Positions 36,174-45,265 of a stretch of DNA of 64,000 nt are shown one piece after another. Within the stretch, counting starts at the first letter, position 1. Each line of letters starts with the position of its first letter. The DNA is from Sulfuritalea hydrogenivorans sk43H (GTDB lineage: Bacteria; Pseudomonadota; Gammaproteobacteria; Burkholderiales; Rhodocyclaceae). The position numbers and the translations under genes are program-made. Below the pieces are notes generated by a model, which did not search any database, was not told the origin of the DNA, and saw only the letters and a list, made by a program, of their open reading frames with translations. The DNA lies in NCBI RefSeq assembly GCF_000828635.1, contig NZ_AP012547.1, forward strand, positions 2,666,001 to 2,730,000, given 5' to 3'.

Positions 36174-37724
36174 ATGCCCCAACGTGAACGAATGTCACCC
36201 GTCGATACGGCGTGGCTGCGAATGGACCGTCCGACCAACCTGATGATGATCGTCGGGGTTCTGGTGTTCAAGCAGCGAATGGACTTCGAGCGGCTGCGCA
36301 ATACGATCGAAGCTCGCCTGGCAGGCCGTTACCGCCGCTTTCGCCAATGCGCGGTGGAAGAGGTAGCCGGCGCATGGTGGCAGGACGATCCCGATTTCGA
36401 TATCGACGCACACCTGAAGCGCCGCGCCCTGCCGTCCGGCGCCGGCAAGAAGGAACTGCAAAAACTGGCCGGCGAACTGGCCGTGCAACCCCTCAACCCC
36501 GGCAAGCCGCTGTGGCGCTTCGACCTGATCGAGGACTACGAAGGCGGTTCAGCAATGGTCGTGCGCATCCATCACAGCATTGCCGACGGCATCGCGCTGG
36601 TGGGCGTCATCCTCTCTCTCACCGATCTTTCGCCGCAGGCTCCCGCGCAAAAGCATGTCACTCCGGAACCGGAAGACACGGATGCCGACGATGTTCCTGT
36701 CGGACTGCTGGAGACCCTGGCCGACACACTCACTTCAGCGCTCGACGCTGGCAGCGATCTGGGCAGCAAGGCCTACGACCTGGCGTCGGACCGCGACCGC
36801 CTTGCCACCTACGGCCGACACGGCATCGGCCTGCTCACCGAGCTCGCCAAACTGCTGGCGATGCCGCCGGATTCGGCCACCAGCCTCAAGGGCAAGACCA
36901 GTACGACCAAGCGCGTGGCATGGTCCGATCCGATCCCGCTTGGCGAAGTCAAGGCGCTGGGCAAGGCGCTCGGCTGCTCGGTCAATGACATTCTCCTGTC
37001 GGCGGTCGCCGGTGCATTGCGCGCCTATTTCCAGCAGAAGGGCGAAACCGTGCACGAGGTCGAGGTGCGCGCCATGATCCCGGTCAACCTGCGCACGGCC
37101 AGGGACGAAGGTACGCTGGGCAACCGCTTCGGCCTGGGAACGCTGTCCCTGCCGCTGCACGAAGGCAATCCGTTCGCACGATTGTTCCTGGTGCGAAGCC
37201 GCATGAACGAACTCAAGAACTCGTATCAGCCACCGCTGACGCTCGGCATCCTGGCCGCGGTCGGCATCGCCCCGAAAATCATCCAGCAGCAGTTCCTCGA
37301 TATCCTTGCCGCCAAGGCCAGCACCGTAATGACCAACGTGCCCGGACCGAAGCAGCCCCTCTACCTCGCCGGCTCACGCCTCGATCAGTGCATGTTCTGG
37401 GTGCCTCAATCCGGCGATATCGGCATCGGCGTTTCGATCCTGAGTTACAACGACAACGTTCAGTTCAGCCTCATCACCGATCGCCATTTCGTCCCCGATC
37501 CGGAAACCATCACGCCGCTGTTTGCCGCCGAATTCGACAAGATGATGCTGGCACTGCTGATGCTGGAATGGGACAAACCCGTCGATCCGGCGCTGGCCGA
37601 ACAGCTGTTGTTCGGCACGCAGATGCCGTCGCCACTCGCGGCGGGAAAAACCAGAAACCGCAAGCCGGCGGCCACGGCGGCGCGCAACACGGCAAAACCC
37701 CGCAAACCACCCAGTAAAGCCTAG
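36174..37724 (+). CDS. Wax-ester synthase / diacylglycerol acyltransferase (WS/DGAT) with basic C-terminal tail
   Basis: 516 residues of the bifunctional WS/DGAT family. The active-site motif HHxxxDG is present as HHSIADG (His133, His134, Asp138). Other family segments are PLWRFDLIEDY, MIPVNLRTARDEGTLGNRFG and the C-terminal NVPGPKQPLYLAG. The enzyme joins acyl-CoA to a fatty alcohol or diacylglycerol to form neutral storage lipid at the membrane or inclusion surface. The last 28 residues (GKTRNRKPAATAARNTAK...) are basic and Ala/Pro-rich, beyond the normal family end. It is divergent from the ACBP gene and convergent with the TPR gene (stops overlap by four bases). Confidence 0.92.
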   Translation: MPQRERMSPVDTAWLRMDRPTNLMMIVGVLVFKQRMDFERLRNTIEARLAGRYRRFRQCAVEEVAGAWWQDDPDFDIDAHLKRRALPSGAGKKELQKLAGELAVQPLNPGKPLWRFDLIEDYEGGSAMVVRIHHSIADGIALVGVILSLTDLSPQAPAQKHVTPEPEDTDADDVPVGLLETLADTLTSALDAGSDLGSKAYDLASDRDRLATYGRHGIGLLTELAKLLAMPPDSATSLKGKTSTTKRVAWSDPIPLGEVKALGKALGCSVNDILLSAVAGALRAYFQQKGETVHEVEVRAMIPVNLRTARDEGTLGNRFGLGTLSLPLHEGNPFARLFLVRSRMNELKNSYQPPLTLGILAAVGIAPKIIQQQFLDILAAKASTVMTNVPGPKQPLYLAGSRLDQCMFWVPQSGDIGIGVSILSYNDNVQFSLITDRHFVPDPETITPLFAAEFDKMMLALLMLEWDKPVDPALAEQLLFGTQMPSPLAAGKTRNRKPAATAARNTAKPRKPPSKA

Positions 37725-38503
37725 TCTTCGAGTTCCGCCTTGGCCAGTTCCACGTCGAGGCATTCCATGGCTTCGACGGGTGTCGCCGCCGCGGCTTTTT
37801 CGTAGAGCTTGACCGCCTGATCCATCTTGCCCTGGCCGAACAGCATGACCAATGCATTGGCATACTCGATGCGGGCGATCGCTGAATCCGGTACCAGCTT
37901 CAGCGCCGTCTCGAAGTGCTTCACGGCCGACTCCCTGTTCGCACCGTAGGTCAGCTTGCCAATCAGCGCGCCGACCTTGTCCACTACCTCGGCATGGTAG
38001 GCGCCCAGAGCGGTATGGGCCTCGGCGTGCTTCGGTGCCAGCTTCAGGGCTGCATCCAGCGCCGCCTTGATCCTGCCACCCAACCCCTGCGTCAGGGCGT
38101 TGAGCACCGAGATGCCCTGGCTGTAACGACCCAGTGCATACGCCTGGAAGTACCAGGCGTTGGCGTTCTTCGGTTGCGCCTGCTGCAATTCCTCACAGCG
38201 CGCGGAAATGGACTGGAACAGTTCCAGCTTGCGCTGATCATCGTCTTCGAGGTAGGTGGCGTAAATCATCGCGGCCTTGTTGGCGGCGTTATAACCATCG
38301 ACGCCGGCAGCGAGGCCTGCCTCAAAGGCCTTGCCGAATTCGCCCTGATGATAGAGGCGCCATGCCTCCTGTACGGCGGCATCCGCGGGAAACGGTTCGC
38401 AATCGCCGGAATGCAGGCGCTCCCAGTTTTTCTTCAGTGCGGCGCCCGCGTAAACGAATGCCTTGTCCGCATGCGGAAACTTCTTCCAGGCCGGTTTTGC
38501 CAT
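37721..38503 (-). CDS. TPR-like repeat protein
   Basis: 260 residues, all helical with TPR-type pairs: NAWYFQAYALGRYSQGISVL, LKLAPKHAEAHTALGAYHAEV, HFETALKLVPDSAIARIEYA and KLYEKAAAATP. No leader or membrane span. Proteins of this kind bind partners; the site next to the WS/DGAT and TetR genes suggests a role with the lipid module but nothing in the sequence proves it. It is co-directional with the TetR gene, 19 bases downstream of it. Confidence 0.7.
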   Translation of the reverse strand: MAKPAWKKFPHADKAFVYAGAALKKNWERLHSGDCEPFPADAAVQEAWRLYHQGEFGKAFEAGLAAGVDGYNAANKAAMIYATYLEDDDQRKLELFQSISARCEELQQAQPKNANAWYFQAYALGRYSQGISVLNALTQGLGGRIKAALDAALKLAPKHAEAHTALGAYHAEVVDKVGALIGKLTYGANRESAVKHFETALKLVPDSAIARIEYANALVMLFGQGKMDQAVKLYEKAAAATPVEAMECLDVELAKAELED

Positions 38504-38522
38504 GATGGCTCGCTTCCCGTTC

Positions 38523-39173
38523 TCAGTCAGTCAGGTAATTTTTCGATACTTCCTCGAACAGCTTGCGCGAGCGCCCCACCAGGTAGGGCGCCGCAAGCGC
38601 CATGACCTGGAACGCGCCGCGCGACAGGCTGTCCCCGTCAATCTTCTTCCGCGGATCGCTGACAAACTCGAACGACAGCCAGTAGGTTGCAACCACGGTC
38701 ATGTTGACGGCCAGCGCCTGTATCTCGGCGGGTGTCGCCTTCATGTCGCCGGTTGCCACCAGTCCCTTGCAGATCAGGTTCGCGGTATGGATTTTGTGCG
38801 CGACGATGCGCTTGAAATGCGTTTCGAGTATCCGGTTGCGTGACAGAAGTTCGTTGATGTCACGGTAGAGAAAGCGAAACTTCCAGATGTTCTCGAACAG
38901 AAGATGCAGAAACAGCCAGATGTCCTCTACGTTGGGCGGGCGCCGTACGGGAGCCGTCAGGGTCTCGTCTATGCCGCGCTCGAAATCGGCAAACAGGGAC
39001 TCGATGATCTCGTCCTTGTTGTGGAAATGGTAGTAAAGATTGCCCGGACTGATGCCCATCTCGTCCGAGATCAACTGCGTGGTGACATTCGGTTCGCCGA
39101 AGTCATTGAACAGCACCAGTGCGGTTTCCAGAATGCGCTCGCGCGTGCGGCGCTTCGGTTTTCTTTCCATCAA
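38523..39173 (-). CDS. TetR-family transcriptional regulator
   Basis: 216 residues. N-terminal helix-turn-helix: RERILETALVLFNDFGEPNV, TTQLISDEMGISPGNLYYHF, HNKDEIIESLFADFE. The helical C-terminal domain would bind a ligand; in this setting acyl-CoA or fatty acid is a reasonable guess. It is the only classical regulator in the lipid cluster. Candidate operators are the repeats at 36080-36155. Confidence 0.9.
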   Translation of the reverse strand: MMERKPKRRTRERILETALVLFNDFGEPNVTTQLISDEMGISPGNLYYHFHNKDEIIESLFADFERGIDETLTAPVRRPPNVEDIWLFLHLLFENIWKFRFLYRDINELLSRNRILETHFKRIVAHKIHTANLICKGLVATGDMKATPAEIQALAVNMTVVATYWLSFEFVSDPRKKIDGDSLSRGAFQVMALAAPYLVGRSRKLFEEVSKNYLTD

Positions 39174-39346
39174 TTCCCTGACTCCACTATTCGGTCGAGG
39201 ATAGCAGAAACATTCAACTCTCCTGCGATCGAATAGTCAGCGAGCCGTGCCGACCTGCATCTCGCCAACGCCATGCAGGGCTGCCGGTCGGTTCATGTCA
39301 AACCGCTTCACCGGCAGCCATCAGGCCTTGTCAAGTCGCCCTTGCG

Positions 39347-39824
39347 TCAGGCCGCTGTTTTGGAAGCCGCCTTGGCCTTCGGAGCCGCACGTCGCACCGG
39401 CTTGGCTGCCGCACTCTTCGGTTTGGCCGCCTTGGGCGCGCCAGCGTTGAGCTTGTCCACCGCTGCCTTCAGTTCCGCAACACGCTTGCCGAGCGTTGCG
39501 ACATCATCCTTGGTGGGTACGCCCAGGCTATGCAGCGAACGCGCCACCCGATTCTCGAACACCTGCTCCAGCTTGTCCCACGTACCCGTGGCCTTGGCTG
39601 CCATTTCGGTGACCTTGTCCTCGGTGACCTTGCGGGTCTTCTTCTGGATCGCCTCGCCCTCGCGGATCAGCGCGTCGTACACCTTGTTGCCTTCCTCGCT
39701 GTGCCTTGGCGAAGGCGCCGAGTCCGGCCAGCCAGATTTGCTGGGCCGATTCGCGAATGGTGGCGGAAAGCTGACTGTCTTCGCTGATGGCCTTCAGTTT
39801 CTTTACCACGAGTTTCTTTACCAT
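39347..39824 (-). pseudogene. Phasin (PHA granule-associated protein), disrupted by a one-base frameshift
   Basis: The first 42 codons (ATG 39824, AGGAG upstream) give MVKKLVVKKLKAISEDSQ and ESAQQIWLAGLGAFAKAQ, the start of the PhaI-type phasin family. The conserved continuation EEGNKVYDALIREGEAIQ... is in the next frame. Removing one base near 39698 (the extra C of CAG-C-GAG on the minus strand) restores one 158-residue frame that ends in a basic tail (KPVRRAAPKAKAASKTAA). Phasins coat PHA or lipid inclusions. Either the gene is recently broken or the base is a sequencing or assembly error; strong conservation on both sides favours a very recent change or an error. Confidence 0.8.
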
Positions 39825-40019
39825 AACAATCTCCTGATTGAAGTAATCCCGGTGGCCTCGATTCAAGGCCGGGCAGACGCTTCGCCTGCCACACAAAGAA
39901 GTCTATCGACTCGGATTAGAGAGGTCACACTAATGAGCCGGGGAAAATCCTCCGGCGTCACGCGCTCCGCCAACCTCGGACCGCGATGCCGCTGTCAGGA
40001 GCCGGCAGCACCTGCGAAA

Positions 40020-42254
40020 CTATGCCGCCGTCTTCTTCTTCACGATCGTCCTGCCTGCCGACTTTTTCGCCGGCGCCTGTTTTGAAACGGGCTTCTTTGG
40101 CGCAACCACGGCTTTTGCGGGAGCCTTCTTCGCAGCTTTCTTGACCGGGGCCTTCTTGACCGGGGCCTTCTTGACCGGAGCCTTCTTCACCGGAGCCTTC
40201 GCCGTCGAACCGGAGCTCGAACCCTTCCAGGTCAAACGCGCCTTTTTTGCGAGAGACACTACCTTGGCAATATCTTCGTCCGTGTACACGCCCTTGACAC
40301 CCGATATGGCCGCCAGCTTCATGCCGTGCTTGATCCCGAGCTTGTAGATCTCCTTGACCTTTTCCCACTCGGTGTCGCGCCCGATGGTGAATACCTCGAA
40401 TCGACCTTCAAGCGCCAGCACGATGGTCTCAGCCAGACAGGCGTAGATCACGTTCTTCGGCAGGCCGATGGACTTCATGCCCTTGACCGGGGTTGGCAGT
40501 TCTATTTCACCTGATTCGATCACCAGCACATCCGGACGCTTGGCAACCTCCGAGGGGGGTAGGTCGAGCGGGCGCGCTACGTCGGTGATCACGCAACCCG
40601 GCTTGACCCTGGTGATGTCCAGGATCTTCTTGCCGGCCCCCGAGGTCGAGGTGACGATCATGTCCATCTCGCCCAGCAGGCTGTCGTAATCCGTCGATGA
40701 GATAACCTTGGCATCCGGCGTGTCCTGCAGAATCGAATCCCGCAGCTCATTGAGCTTTTTCATGTCGCGACCGGCGATCACGACTTCGTCAAAGGCCATG
40801 GCCAGCAGGCGTGCGCTGACCGAGCCGATGGAGCCCGTGGCGCCGATCACCATGGTTTTCGCCGGCACCTTTTTGGAATCCTTGTCCACCTTGACCAGCC
40901 CCATGCGCCGCATGGCGTCCGCCGCCGCCCACAGCGCACCGGATGCGGAGTAGCTGTTGCCGGTGGTGATCGGAATGCTGGCGCGTCGCGCCACGGTAAT
41001 CCCGGCATCACCGACGACCTTGGTGAAAGCGCCGAGCCCCATGATCTGCGCCCCCAGGCCTTCCGCGATCTTCGCCGCATGGAGCAGGCGCCGATAGGTG
41101 AACTCGGGGCTGTGCGAAAGCATTTCCTTCGGCGTGCCGCCCACCGAAATCAGCCAGCCTTCGGCCTCGGCACCGGAGGGCGAGACGATGTTGCTCATCT
41201 TGCAATACACCATCGGTGGCATGTAGGCGGCGAGCGTCTCCACCTTGTCCATGATGAACTTGGGCGTGCCCTTGGGCAGCGGGAAGCCCTTCTTGATGTA
41301 TTCCTGGCTCAGCGGATGGACAACGAAGGCGAAGCGGCGGATGTTGCGGAAATGCCCGGTGGGGTGCAGCAGGCGCGGCTTGATGTCGAGCTCGTTGATG
41401 ATTTCCTCGAAATCGTGGTCCGAGACTTCCGATTCCGGCTTGTCCATCGACGCAAGAATCATGGCGGTGATGGTGCTGATGCCCACCACCCTGTCGAAGA
41501 GCTTCGGCGAAACATCCACCACCAGATTGACTTTGTGCTTGGTGAAAAATGCCAGTGCTTCGTCATCGATGGCCGAGGTGATCAGCGTCTTGCCTTCCAG
41601 GTTGCCGCCAGCGGCCACCGCCTGGATTTCCCGGAAAGTGCCGACGATGACGTGGGACCTGGCCACGGCATTGGCGACGATCTTGTTCTTCACGGTTTTC
41701 AACACGGATTTCAGGAATTCCCCGGGCACGATGTCGGGGATGAGTTCCTTGCCCTTGGCGTAAATCTCAAGCTGCTCCAGCGAAGTTAGCAAGAGAGGAG
41801 AACCGGCATGGAAAACCGGATCGGCAAAGCTGAGATTCCTGGTGTACTCGGACAGGGCGACCGCCATGTCGTAGTTGCGCATTCCGGACAGGAACAGGAC
41901 CAGGTTGTTGTTGAAGTAATGGCCCAGCTCCTTCTGCACATGGCGCACGGCGCGCACCTGCAGCAGCCGGCGCAAGCTGGCGCCCGTGGTGACCGGTACC
42001 CGCGTGACGACCTGCATCAGGCGCTGCGATTCCTTGTTGACCACCGTGCGCAATCCGACGTGATAGTGGTCGACCGTATCGCTCAAGGCAATGGCATCCG
42101 CATTGGCCTGCTGGCGCCGCATCAACTCCCATGCCTTGCTGCTGTCCCGGTCGGCACCCAGGCGCTGGACCGAAAATTCCTGACCCAGGAACCTGGTCTT
42201 GAATTCAAAATCCTTCTTGGACGATCCCAATGTCACGGTAATGACTTTTTTCAT
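40020..42254 (-). CDS. Acyl-ACP/acyl-CoA reductase-like protein with long N-terminal region and Lys/Ala/Pro tail
   Basis: 744 residues (ATG 42254; a GTG three codons earlier is possible). Residues about 300-660 resemble cyanobacterial long-chain acyl-ACP reductase (AAR): GLGAFTKVVGDAG then PITTGNSYSASGA, a Rossmann motif VIGATGSIGS (about 469-478), and near 606 a Cys in VIYACLAETIVLALEG followed by LGIKHGMKLA. In AAR the matching segments are FTTGNTHTA, CGATGDIGS, and FACFAES with the acyl-binding Cys. AAR reduces fatty-acyl thioesters to aldehydes. The first 300 residues are not recognised. The last 65 are basic and contain four APVKK repeats. It lies between a phasin and an alcohol dehydrogenase gene. 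Enzyme activity is inferred. Confidence 0.65.
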   Translation of the reverse strand: MKKVITVTLGSSKKDFEFKTRFLGQEFSVQRLGADRDSSKAWELMRRQQANADAIALSDTVDHYHVGLRTVVNKESQRLMQVVTRVPVTTGASLRRLLQVRAVRHVQKELGHYFNNNLVLFLSGMRNYDMAVALSEYTRNLSFADPVFHAGSPLLLTSLEQLEIYAKGKELIPDIVPGEFLKSVLKTVKNKIVANAVARSHVIVGTFREIQAVAAGGNLEGKTLITSAIDDEALAFFTKHKVNLVVDVSPKLFDRVVGISTITAMILASMDKPESEVSDHDFEEIINELDIKPRLLHPTGHFRNIRRFAFVVHPLSQEYIKKGFPLPKGTPKFIMDKVETLAAYMPPMVYCKMSNIVSPSGAEAEGWLISVGGTPKEMLSHSPEFTYRRLLHAAKIAEGLGAQIMGLGAFTKVVGDAGITVARRASIPITTGNSYSASGALWAAADAMRRMGLVKVDKDSKKVPAKTMVIGATGSIGSVSARLLAMAFDEVVIAGRDMKKLNELRDSILQDTPDAKVISSTDYDSLLGEMDMIVTSTSGAGKKILDITRVKPGCVITDVARPLDLPPSEVAKRPDVLVIESGEIELPTPVKGMKSIGLPKNVIYACLAETIVLALEGRFEVFTIGRDTEWEKVKEIYKLGIKHGMKLAAISGVKGVYTDEDIAKVVSLAKKARLTWKGSSSGSTAKAPVKKAPVKKAPVKKAPVKKAAKKAPAKAVVAPKKPVSKQAPAKKSAGRTIVKKKTAA

Positions 42255-42315
42255 CAGCTCCACCCTCGTCTCTTTGATTGAACGTCAACCCGAATCCGCA
42301 TCGGGATGACGAGCA

Positions 42316-43590
42316 CTAAGCGGCCTTCTTTGTGCGCCGGGCCGGCTTCTTTGCCGAAGCGGCCGGCGGCAACACCTGGCGAATGATGTCTTCGCAAACG
42401 GCTTGCGTCATGTAGCGCGGCACCGGATAGCCGGTGCGGGCCTCATGGCACGCGGCTTCGGCCAGCTGGGGAATGTCGGACTCCTTCAGCACCGCGAGGA
42501 AAGCCGGTATGCCGAGGTCGAGATTGAGCTGTTCCACCGCATCGATGAACTTCTGCGCCAGTACATCCTCGGGTTCGTTCTTCTGGCCGAGTTTGGCGCG
42601 CACCGCCAGCAAGGCCAGCCGGTCGGTGATGGCAGGGAGCGAGAACTTCAGAACCCGCGGCAGCATGATGGCATTGGCCAGGCCGTGGGGGGTATGGTAT
42701 TTCCCGCCGAACTGATGCGCGATGGCATGCACATAGCCTACATTGGCGCGGGTGAAGGCCAATCCCGCGTAGGTCGCCGCCAGGGCCATTTTCTCCCGTG
42801 CTTCGAGATTCTTTCCGTCGCTGTAGGCCACCCGCAGGTTGTCGAATATCAGCCCGACCGCCGACAAGGCCATGTCGTCGGTGTAGGGATTGGCCCACTT
42901 GCCGACAAAGGCTTCAATGGCGTGCGTCAACGCGTCAATGCCGGTCGCCGCGGTGATATGGGGCGGCAGCCCGGTCATCAGGCAGGGATCGAGTGCCGCC
43001 ATCTTCGGCACCAGGCGCGTATCGACGATTACCAGCTTGGTCTGGGTCTCCGGATCCGAGATGACGGCGGCAACGGTCACTTCCGAGCCGGTGCCGGCGG
43101 TGGTGGGAACGGCGTAAATCTTGACCGGCGTTTGCAGGCCCTTGAAATAGCCGGCCAGTTCGCGCAGCGTCTTGCCGGGATTGGAGACTGCGGCTGCAAT
43201 GGCTTTGGAAGCATCCATCGAGGACCCGCCACCGAATGCCACGATGGCATCGCAGCCGTGTTCCCAATAGAAATCGATGCCCTCTTCGATCAGGGGGATC
43301 GGTGCGTCAGGCGTGATGGCATCGAATACCACATACTCGGCGCCCCCCGCCGTCAGGGCATTGGTCAGGTCGTCGAGCAAGCCGAGCCTGGAGATGATGC
43401 TGTCGGTGACGATGAGCAGCTTGCCGTGGCCAAACCCGGCAATGGTTTGTCCCAGCCGGCCGCTGGCGCCCGGCCCGACCAGGAGCACAGGCTGCGGTAT
43501 GGGCAGGAAGCGCACGGCCAGCCCGGCGCCCTTCATGGCTGCGCTCAGTGCCGTGGTGCGAAATGACTCGCTCAGCAATTCGGATATCAA
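42316..43590 (-). CDS. Iron-type alcohol dehydrogenase with short basic tail
   Basis: 424 residues of the group III (iron-containing) alcohol dehydrogenases. Motifs: AFGGGSSMDASKAIA (nucleotide site), VPTTAGTGSEVT, the metal site ATGIDALTHAIEAFVGKWANP with HAIAHQFGGKYHTPHGLANA. Such enzymes interconvert aldehydes and alcohols with NAD(P)H. The last 17 residues (PPAASAKKPARRTKKAA) form a basic tail not usual for the family. It lies 61 bases upstream of the AAR-like gene on the same strand, so one could make an aldehyde and the other reduce it to a fatty alcohol. Substrate is inferred. Confidence 0.88.
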   Translation of the reverse strand: MISELLSESFRTTALSAAMKGAGLAVRFLPIPQPVLLVGPGASGRLGQTIAGFGHGKLLIVTDSIISRLGLLDDLTNALTAGGAEYVVFDAITPDAPIPLIEEGIDFYWEHGCDAIVAFGGGSSMDASKAIAAAVSNPGKTLRELAGYFKGLQTPVKIYAVPTTAGTGSEVTVAAVISDPETQTKLVIVDTRLVPKMAALDPCLMTGLPPHITAATGIDALTHAIEAFVGKWANPYTDDMALSAVGLIFDNLRVAYSDGKNLEAREKMALAATYAGLAFTRANVGYVHAIAHQFGGKYHTPHGLANAIMLPRVLKFSLPAITDRLALLAVRAKLGQKNEPEDVLAQKFIDAVEQLNLDLGIPAFLAVLKESDIPQLAEAACHEARTGYPVPRYMTQAVCEDIIRQVLPPAASAKKPARRTKKAA

Positions 43591-43648
43591 AAGAATTCTC
43601 CTCTATAACCACAGCCCGCCGCGACTGGCCCTCGCAATCCTAACTGTA

Positions 43649-45244
43649 TCACCCAACATCGGTCCGTATCATCTCGGCGGCCTTTTCGCCGATCATCAGG
43701 GTCGGCGCGGTGGTGTTGCCGCCGATCAGCGTCGGCATGATCGAGGCATCGACCACGCGCAGGCCTTCAAGGCCATGCACGCGCAGCCTCGCGTCGACCA
43801 CCGCCATCGCATCGCTGCCCATCTTGCAGGTGCCGACCGGATGATAGATGGTGTCGGATCGATTCTTGAGTTCCTCGCGAATCGCATCGTCGGAATGGAT
43901 CCCCGCGGTGTACACCTCGCCGGTGCGGATGCCCGCGAGAACGGGCGCATCCATGATTTTCCGGGTGAGCTTGAAGCCATCGACCATGGCGTCGAGGTCG
44001 TCGGGATGGTCGAAAAACTTCGGATCGATACTGGGCGCCGCATGGGGATCGGCGCTGGCGAGACCGAGCGTGCCGATGCTCTTCGGCCGCAACAGGCAGA
44101 TGTGGCAGGAATAGCCGTGGCCCATGTGCAGCTTGCGGGCATGGCTGTCGATCATGCCAACCACGAAGTGCAGCTGGAATTCCGGCGCCGGCGAATCCGG
44201 GTAGCGCCGCAGGAAGCCGCCGCCCTCGGCACCGTTCGAGGTCATCATGCCGGTGCGCTCGCGCCGGTAGCGGCCGATCTCCTTCATCATTTGCAGCGAG
44301 CCGCCCAATGAAATGCCGAGCAGGTCGAGGGACTTGGCGCGGTAGTTGAAGACATAGTCCGGATGGTCCTGCAGGTTCTTGCCCACGCCGGGCAGGTCGT
44401 GGATCACGGGGATGCCGAACTGCTGCAACTCGGCGCCGGCGCCGACACCCGAAAGCATCAACAGCTGGGGCGATTGCAGCGCACCGGCGGCCAGGATCAC
44501 CTCGCGCTTCGCCTGGAAGGCCTGGACTGCGCCGCCTTGCAGGAATTCCACTGCGCTGGCGCGTTTGCCGGTGAACAGGACGCGTCGCGCCCGCGCCTGC
44601 GTGATCACCGTCAGGTTGGGGCGGCTGGCCAGATGCGGGGTCACATAGGCGCGCGCCGCATTCCAGCGTTCGCCGTTCTTCTGCATGACCTGATAGATGC
44701 CGATGCCTTCCTGGTCGGCGCCGTTGAAGTCGTCGATCAGCTTGAAGCCGGTCTGCCGGGCCGCCTCGCGATAGATTTCCTGGAAGGGATTCATCGAGCG
44801 CAGGTTTGCAACATTCAATGGCCCGCCCTGCCCGTGGTATTCGCCATCAAAATTTTCGTTGTGCTCGGATTTCCGGAAATAGGGCAACACATCCTTCCAG
44901 GACCAGCCTTCGTTGCCCAGCGCCGCCCAGTGGTCGTAATCCCAGGGATGGCCGCGCGTATAGACCATCGCATTGATCGACGTCGAGCCGCCCATGGCCT
45001 TGCCGCGCGGCACATAGCCACGGCGCCCGTTGAGGCCCGGCTGCGGAACGGTTTCGAAGGCCCAGTTGTTGATCGGCGTCGGCAGCATCAGCGCGGTGCA
45101 GAAGGGCACCTTGATCAGCAGCTGGTCGTCGCCCTTGCCCGCTTCCAGCAGGCAGACGCTGACCGCGGGGTCCTCGGAAAGCCGCCCTGCCACGGCGCAA
45201 CCCCCTGCGCCGCCACCCACCACGATGTAATCGAATTCCTTCAT
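43649..45244 (-). CDS. GMC-family FAD oxidoreductase (choline/alcohol dehydrogenase-like)
   Basis: 531 residues. FAD site VVGGGAGGCAVAGRLSEDP at the N-terminus, GMC signature 1 PRGKAMGGSTSINAMVYTRG, signature 2 GALQSPQLLMLSGVG, and the C-terminal active site IYHPVGTCKMGSDAMAVVD with Asn in TLIGGNTTAPTLMIG. Members oxidise primary alcohols, choline or sugars. With an aldehyde dehydrogenase two genes away, an alcohol-to-acid route is plausible, which would run opposite to wax synthesis. The true substrate cannot be read from the sequence. Confidence 0.9.
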   Translation of the reverse strand: MKEFDYIVVGGGAGGCAVAGRLSEDPAVSVCLLEAGKGDDQLLIKVPFCTALMLPTPINNWAFETVPQPGLNGRRGYVPRGKAMGGSTSINAMVYTRGHPWDYDHWAALGNEGWSWKDVLPYFRKSEHNENFDGEYHGQGGPLNVANLRSMNPFQEIYREAARQTGFKLIDDFNGADQEGIGIYQVMQKNGERWNAARAYVTPHLASRPNLTVITQARARRVLFTGKRASAVEFLQGGAVQAFQAKREVILAAGALQSPQLLMLSGVGAGAELQQFGIPVIHDLPGVGKNLQDHPDYVFNYRAKSLDLLGISLGGSLQMMKEIGRYRRERTGMMTSNGAEGGGFLRRYPDSPAPEFQLHFVVGMIDSHARKLHMGHGYSCHICLLRPKSIGTLGLASADPHAAPSIDPKFFDHPDDLDAMVDGFKLTRKIMDAPVLAGIRTGEVYTAGIHSDDAIREELKNRSDTIYHPVGTCKMGSDAMAVVDARLRVHGLEGLRVVDASIMPTLIGGNTTAPTLMIGEKAAEMIRTDVG

Positions 45245-45265
45245 GTCATTTCCGATCTTTCAATT

